This document shows, one piece after another, positions 18,385 to 23,474 of a stretch of DNA of 23,474 bases. A program made the position numbers and the translations under genes. The notes beneath the pieces were generated by a model that was given only the letters and a program-made list of their open reading frames with translations, searched no databases and was not told the DNA's origin. Location: contig KV424125.1 in NCBI GenBank assembly GCA_001632435.1, positions 1-23,474 on the forward strand. Reading direction: 5' to 3'. Position 1 is the stretch's first letter; the number at the start of each line of letters is the position of its first letter. This stretch comes from Calocera cornea HHB12733 (lineage: Eukaryota; Basidiomycota; Dacrymycetes; Dacrymycetales; Dacrymycetaceae).

Positions 18385-19315
18385 ATGATAGTCACCGACG
18401 AGAACAAGCACAGACCCGGAGATCCGACGCCTCGCATCGCTGAGCCGCCGGGTCCGAGCGGCAGCACCTCGACCTCCGGCGCTTCCGCAGCTGGCGCGGA
18501 CGAGCTCGAGCCCCCGCCCTACTCCCCGGCGCCCGACCCGCGCGTCGATCTACTCGAGGGCGAGGACTCAGCTTCCCCATACCGCTCGCAAGTCGTCTCC
18601 CCATTCCCGACCTCCCCGCGCTCCGCCCCCCACTTCCCCTCACGCATCCCGCCCGAGCTGCCCCGGCAGAACCGCCTGCGTGTGTTCCGGGACAACTCGG
18701 GGATTCGTGATACATACGTGATCGACCCGACGCTGCCGGCCCCACCGGGGAGCCACGATAAGGCCCTGAGCTTGTACTCGCAGAACGGGAGCATTGAGGG
18801 AACTGTGTACCTTACCCAGAGCCCCGGGAGGACAGCCAAGAGCCGCGTGGAGCTCGAGGGGCTGAGCATGAACGGAAGTGTAAAGTTCAGCATCGTGCGT
18901 CTCTTTCCATACCCCATCACCCACGAAGGACTGACTGTTTTCGCAGGCCGAGTGCCCACAAGACATGCGCCTGTCAATTCTCGTCGAGTCGCGCAACGGC
19001 AGCGTCGCGCTCTTCCTGCCTTCCTCCTTCCGTGGCCCGCTCACGATCAAGCACGAGAATGGCGGGGCGCACATCACGCCCGCCCTCCGCTCTCGCACGC
19101 GCACGCTGGACGAGACGCACTCGGAGCACCGGTGCTGGGTCGGCGAGTGGGGCGAGGACGACGACCCGAACTGGGTCGCGGACGAGTGCGTCGTCGGCAG
19201 CCATAATGGGAGCGTCAAAGTTGGGTACTGGAGCGCGGAGGAGGCGGGGACCCAGCAGATCCCCAAGGGCGTGTTCGAGAAGGTGTTTGGCTCCTTGGCT
19301 GCTGGCCAGAAGTGA
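18385..19315 (+). CDS. Tandem family member G, NGSV-repeat protein of unknown function
   Basis: Function unknown. The coding sequence is join(18385..18894,18947..19315), 292 aa, with one 52-nt phase-0 intron (GTGCGT to CGCAG). It resembles A more than its neighbour F. It starts MIVTDENKH, has PPPY at 43-46, and the domain begins DTYVIDPTLPAPPGS. NGS-type turns occur in YSQNGSIEG, MNGSVKF, RNGSVAL and HNGSVKV, while the fourth position has ENGGAHI. It lacks the 27-residue insertion of C to F. RCWVGEW is conserved. The C-terminus is VFEKVFGSLAAGQK, a variant of the hydrophobic-basic tail. The ATG choice rests on alignment of MIVTD with A and B. A stands at the other end of the array, so the A/B/G type flanks the C-F block. 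The gene converges on the LIM-binding gene. Confidence 0.87.
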
Positions 19316-19693
19316 GGGTATCGTAGACGGCGGTCGTTTGTACGGACTATGGATGGAGTTAACCGTGTTCTTCTTCTTTGTTTCACGATCTAGTATGGTT
19401 TTGGGCTCTTGGCCATATGTAGTATGTATATGTAATGACATGCGGAGAGCATGCAACAACACCCTCTTCTTACCCGAGTCATCCATCAGACTGCAATCGT
19501 GGATCAAGAGTTAATTGGCACAAGGTTGTGCTCCATCTATTAACGGAGTCGTTTCCGAATGTACACTACATTAATGATACAGAGATCGGAATAGATAATA
19601 CACAATGCACAGGTTGTCCTAGAGAGAGAAAGAGAAAGCAAGACCGGAACACCAGAAAAAGTCCGGGAGACCTGCTTCCACCGTATCACACAC
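19316..19693. other. Convergent intergenic region G / LIM-binding gene
   Basis: It holds the 3' UTRs of two converging genes. It is AT-richer than its surroundings, with patches such as TAATGATACAGAG and AATAGATAATAC near 19570-19605 that may serve polyadenylation. No gene is supportable. Confidence 0.45.
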
Positions 19694-21588
19694 TCACTTT
19701 GTGTTCTTCCGGCGCGTGGTCGGAGACCGCGCTGCGCCAGTTTTGGCCGCCTTTGCAGGCGGGGGACCACCCTCGCCATCCTTGGCGGTGGCTTTGCGCT
19801 TATTGCCACCCTTCGGTGCAGTTGCCGGCGCCAGCGACGGAGTTTGTCCGGGTAAGGAAGCGTGAGCAGAGGACGCAGATGGCGGCTGTGCCGGCCTCGG
19901 TCGACCGGATGAAGGAGCCGGGGTGTTGCTCGACGATCCAGGGAGGGTGGAGGTCGGAAGGGAGGAGACCATTTGTTGCGGCATGATGCTCATACCCGGC
20001 TGCATGTACGGCATGGGCTGCATCAAGCTGCCCGTCTGCATCATGCGATAGGGATTCGACACTCCTCCCGCGAGCTGCTGCATGTCCATGCCATTCTGCG
20101 GTGTGTCCGCGGAGTGCTTGTTCTCCTGCGAGAACGCCGTGGCGATGTCCACCTGCGGCGGGTGCTCGCCGTTGTGCTGCGTCGCGTAGTCGCTCCCGTA
20201 CTTGGCACAGACAGCTCTACCAAAGTCATTTGATGCGCCTGCGGGTCCGTGTTAGTCGCAGAAATACGAGAACAGCGAGTGAAACGCACGAGCAAGTCCA
20301 TAATCAGGATTGCCGTTCGCCATCCAGTAGTCGATCGCCGCCGTCATAGCGTTGGTTGCCTCGCCAATCTGTCAAACACATGAGTCACAGGACCCTCGGA
20401 CGAGGTGCGCATTACACACCTCCAGGGACCGCATCACAGGGGATGGCAGCTTCATCTCATAATCCCACGGACACGGTGGGATCTGGGCAGAGTTGAACAG
20501 GATCGTCCCCTTGGGATACGCGTCGGTGTCGATGTCGACCTTTGTCGCGATCGTGTTCTTCGTCGAGCTCTTCAGGTTTCGGTCCGTCCCGGCAAGGTTG
20601 TACTCGCCCTCGATCAGGTTCAGGTCGTAGAAGTACTCCTTGTCCTTGACGATCATGCGAAGCTCCTGGAGGCGCATCGTGTGCTCCTTCAGGCCCGCCG
20701 GGGCCGACTGGTGCGGCGCCTCCGAGATGCGGTAGGTGGCGAAGAAGTCGGCTTCGACGTGAACGGCATGCCCGTTGCGATACATCCAGTTCCAGAGCAC
20801 GCCGGGGCACCGCACGGCCACCTCGTCGTTCCGTTTTGACTCGACTTCCTCGACGTTCGCAAACGTGAACGACATCGAGTCGAGTCCTTTCGAGTCGAGC
20901 CCTTTGGAGAATGCCTTCTCGAAGAACAGCGAGATATGGTGTCGCCCAAAGTCTGCACAGGTGAATGAGTTATCAGCACGTATGCGTTCGTGAACGAACG
21001 CACCCAACACTCTCGATGGCGCGGCTGCCATCCTCTGCAGCGCTGGGGCGGTCAGGTCCAGGGTGAAGCGCGCATCGTTGGTGAAGAAGTTGCTGACAAA
21101 GTGCTCCCAATATGAGGGCGGGACGACCTAGGACGGTGCTGGGTCAGTTGTCGCCTTCCAGCGGCAGGAAGAACGGCGGGTACCTTTCCGTGCAAGTTGA
21201 GCTCGCGGTTGAGCCGCATGAGGTTGAGCACGCAGAGGCCGAGGATGTTCGCCCCGTGCTTGTTCTGCGGGCGCGGCTCGGGGAACGTCGGGTTGGGCGG
21301 CATGCCGTTCGCGCTCTCCTCCTGCTTGGCGAACGCGTGCTCGCCGCTCTCGAACCTGTCGACGGCGGGCGAGGGGCCCGTGACGGCGGACAGGGGCGCC
21401 TGGGACGGCTGCCTCGGCGCGTCGAACTGGAGGGACGGCTGGCGGTGGTGCGGCGCGGCGGAGTGCGGGCCGCCGATGTGGTTCACCGGCGGCGTGCGGT
21501 GCTGCATCGGCGCTGTGCTCGGGTGCCCGCCCTGCGGAGGGTGCGGCGGGGGGCCCATGGCGTGCGGCCCGGGCCCGCCGGGGCCAGC

Positions 21589-21631
<43 letters not shown>

Positions 21632-23474
21632 GCCATGGTGCCGTCGAACAGGCCGCCGCGGAGCATCTGGTCCGTCGGGGTGGGGATGAACCGGCCGGCG
21701 TTGGTCGGCTGGGGCGGGTGCGCGGCCTGCTGCCGCGGGGTCACGATGAGGGGAGACGTGTGCACTTGGGTCGTCGAGCCCGAGGCGGGGCTCGTCCCGG
21801 GGGCATTGCCGTTGACCAGTCCGTTCACGTGCGGCATCTCCGGATGCTGCCCCGGCTGGCCGGGCTGGCCCTGCAGCGGCTGCCCAGGCATGCCCGGCAC
21901 CATGTACCCGTTGACGAGCCGCTGCTGTTGCGGCTGCGGTGGTTGCTGCATGCCCTGCTGGCCAGGCCGCTGCATCATCGGCACAAAGTTGTACATCGGC
22001 TGCCCGGGCTGCCCGGCAGGATGGGGCACTCCGCCCACTTGCGGTGTCGGCGCCTGTGGGCCTGGGGTGGGCGCGCCCTGCCCAGGTTGTGGGCCGGGCG
22101 TGGGATGCACTTGCGGGGGCATGCCGTTGGGCGGTTGGCCCGGCATCTGCTGCTGCTGCTGCTGCTGCTGTTGCATGCCTCCCGGCCCCCCCGCCCCCGA
22201 GGCCATCCCATCAGGCGGGAGGCCCATCCCACCAGGAATAGGGTGCGGCATCATCCCCTGTTGCATCCCAGGCGCCATGCCGGGAACGACCATGTTGCCC
22301 CCCTGAGGGTTGGGCATGTACATCCTGCCGTCGTATCCCGACTGGAAGCCGACGGGCTGCGGGCCACCTACCTGGCCGGGAGGGAGCGTCGGCAGGTTCG
22401 CTAGGCGGGACTGTATATGCGGCTGCCCGGGGCGATTCTGCTGTTGCTGTTGTTGTTGTTGTTGTTGCTGCTGCTGCTGTTGCTGCTGCTGTTGTTGTTG
22501 TTGCTGCTGCTGCTGGAGGGATTGCTGTTGGAGAGTTTGTTGCGGTGTGAGCCTCGGGGTCTGCTGCCGCGGCTGCATCTGCGGGCGGGGAGTTTGTGAC
22601 ACGGGTGACGGCTGCATCACGCCCGGCCGCGGAGTCTGAGAGGGGGGCGGTGGCATGGGCAGCACTGGCGCCGGCTGCTGCATGGCCCCAGGCTGGGGCG
22701 GTGGCATGCCCGTGGAGGGGAGGGCGATGGCGTTCCTCCTTCCCGCAGCGATGGGCTGTCCAGGGCCGTTGGGGATGAGCGCGCCGGCTGGCAGGTCGCC
22801 GGGGTTGGACACGTTCTGGGGAGGGTCAGCGAGCACACCCGGGCGCAGCATGGACGAGAGGGTGCGTACCCGGGGCGTGCCGTTCCCCTGCGGGTTGCCT
22901 GTGTTGAGCCCGTTCGGGCCTGGCCGCGCGAGGCCGAGGCCGAGGGCGGGCTGGATGGGCATGCCCATCTGGTGGAGCTGCATGCCCGGGTTCATCGCGA
23001 GCATCGGGGCGGGGTCGAAGCCGGGGGGGAGCATGCCCTGCTGGGGCCAAGGTTGCTGTGGCTGGCCCATCTGCGGGTGCCGGAAGGCGGCCTGGTTGAA
23101 CATGAGCGGGCCGCCCTGTACGCCCTGTACGCCCTGTACGCCCTGTACGCCCTGTACGCCCTGCTGGATGGGCTGGCCGGCGGGCACGACGGCGTGCATC
23201 TGTCCTGCTGGGAGGGAGGGAATCCGTGGCTGGGTGCTGAACACGCCGTGTGGCTGTGTGATCTGCATCTGCATGGGGTAGACGGGCATGTCTGCCATTG
23301 CCTGCGGTGGGATGAAGCCCTGCTGCATGTGCTGCGGTGGGAACGGCGGTTGGCCCGGGCGGGGCGGGTGCTGCCTGAGCGCCTGCTGCTGCTGCTGCAG
23401 GCCGAGGCGGTGCTGCTGGATGGGGTCGGGGTGCACCTGCTGTTGCTGTAGCGGTTGGGGGTTGGGGGTCGGTT
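19694..23474 (-). CDS. LIM-domain-binding transcriptional co-regulator (LDB1 / Mfg1 / PtaB-like), 5' end outside window
   Basis: A nuclear co-regulator of the LIM-binding family; fungal members (Mfg1, PtaB) work with Flo8/SomA factors in adhesion and filamentation. The coding sequence is complement(join(19694..20238,20290..20368,20420..20952,21004..21127,21184..>23474)). The frame is open to the window edge, and the codon at 23436 is GTG, so the start lies outside. At least 1177 residues are visible. The long N-terminal part is Pro/Gln/Met-rich with polyQ tracts, a GVQ repeat and many PG pairs. The LIM-binding domain spans five exons: NILGLCVLNLMRLNRELNLHGK, PSYWEHFVSNFF, DARFTLDL, FGRHHISLFFEK, KEYFYDLNLIEGEY, and ATNAMTAAIDYWMANGN. 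The C-terminus is Pro/Ser-rich with basic NKRKATAK and TRRKNTK that may act as nuclear signals. All four introns are 51-56 nt and keep the frame. The family call is strong; the orthologue is inferred. Confidence 0.88.
21592..21630. repeat. CAG polyglutamine repeat in LIM-binding gene
   Basis: Thirteen consecutive CTG triplets on the plus strand read as CAG codons on the minus strand and give a pure polyQ run. Being uninterrupted, it is a likely length-variable site. Confidence 0.92.
22438..22515. repeat. Mixed CAG/CAA polyglutamine tract in LIM-binding gene
   Basis: Twenty-six CTG or TTG triplets on the plus strand encode an unbroken glutamine run on the minus strand. The mix of CAG and CAA codons makes slippage less likely, so the amino-acid tract itself may be under selection. 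Confidence 0.92.
23113..23157. repeat. 9-bp tandem repeat encoding Gly-Val-Gln
   Basis: Five perfect GCCCTGTAC units on the plus strand encode GVQ repeats on the minus strand within the disordered N-terminus of the LIM-binding protein. Confidence 0.92.

Noticed and set aside
21112..22404. Long plus-strand open frame (430 codons) opposite the LIM-binding gene
   Set aside because: It is the antisense shadow of GC-rich and CAG-repeat coding sequence and has no motifs. The minus-strand reading gives the LIM-binding family protein.

Overview
The window looks like nuclear DNA of a filamentous basidiomycete, probably an Agaricomycete. Genes are close together and GC-rich. They are split by short introns (about 47-89 nt) with GTRNGT-type donors and CTRAY branch sites. 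The conserved proteins (uS2 ribosomal protein, Pho85-type cyclin, dihydroceramide desaturase, LIM-binding co-regulator) are fungal in type. All exon joins were made by eye. For every intact gene the summed exons are a multiple of three.

Left part (1-8902), conserved genes. The 40S ribosomal protein S0 gene (minus, 689-1620) diverges from a Pho85-type cyclin gene (plus, 3146-4605) across a long pyrimidine-rich promoter region. The cyclin gene converges on an SH3-domain gene (minus, 5223-6248), with a 62-nt nearly pure poly-C tract between them. A six-exon sphingolipid delta-4 desaturase gene (minus, 6585-8082) follows.

Middle part (8903-19315), the accessory region. Seven paralogous genes or gene remnants, here called A to G, lie head-to-tail on the plus strand. 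They have a disordered Pro/Ser-rich N-terminus, usually with a PPPY motif. One phase-0 intron sits at the same place in the intact copies. The C-terminal domain has repeated short beta-strand/turn units, and the protein ends in a short hydrophobic-basic tail. A, B and G form one subfamily (start MI[IV]T, NGSV or TGPV turns). C, D, E and F form another, with a 27-residue insertion and a QNGVRIRR-like motif. A, B, D, E and G look intact. C is frameshifted and has no convincing start codon. F has lost its N-terminus to a nonsense codon and a frameshift, and its C-terminus is shifted into former 3' UTR. The sequence upstream of F joins a D-type promoter to an E-type leader. This suggests that a D-E pair was duplicated and the second D body was then deleted. 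I cannot assign a biochemical function to the family.

Right part (19316-23474). A large minus-strand gene for a LIM-domain-binding (LDB1/Mfg1/PtaB-like) transcriptional co-regulator with long glutamine tracts converges on gene G. Its 5' end lies beyond the window. I saw no rRNA, tRNA, transposon or CRISPR array.
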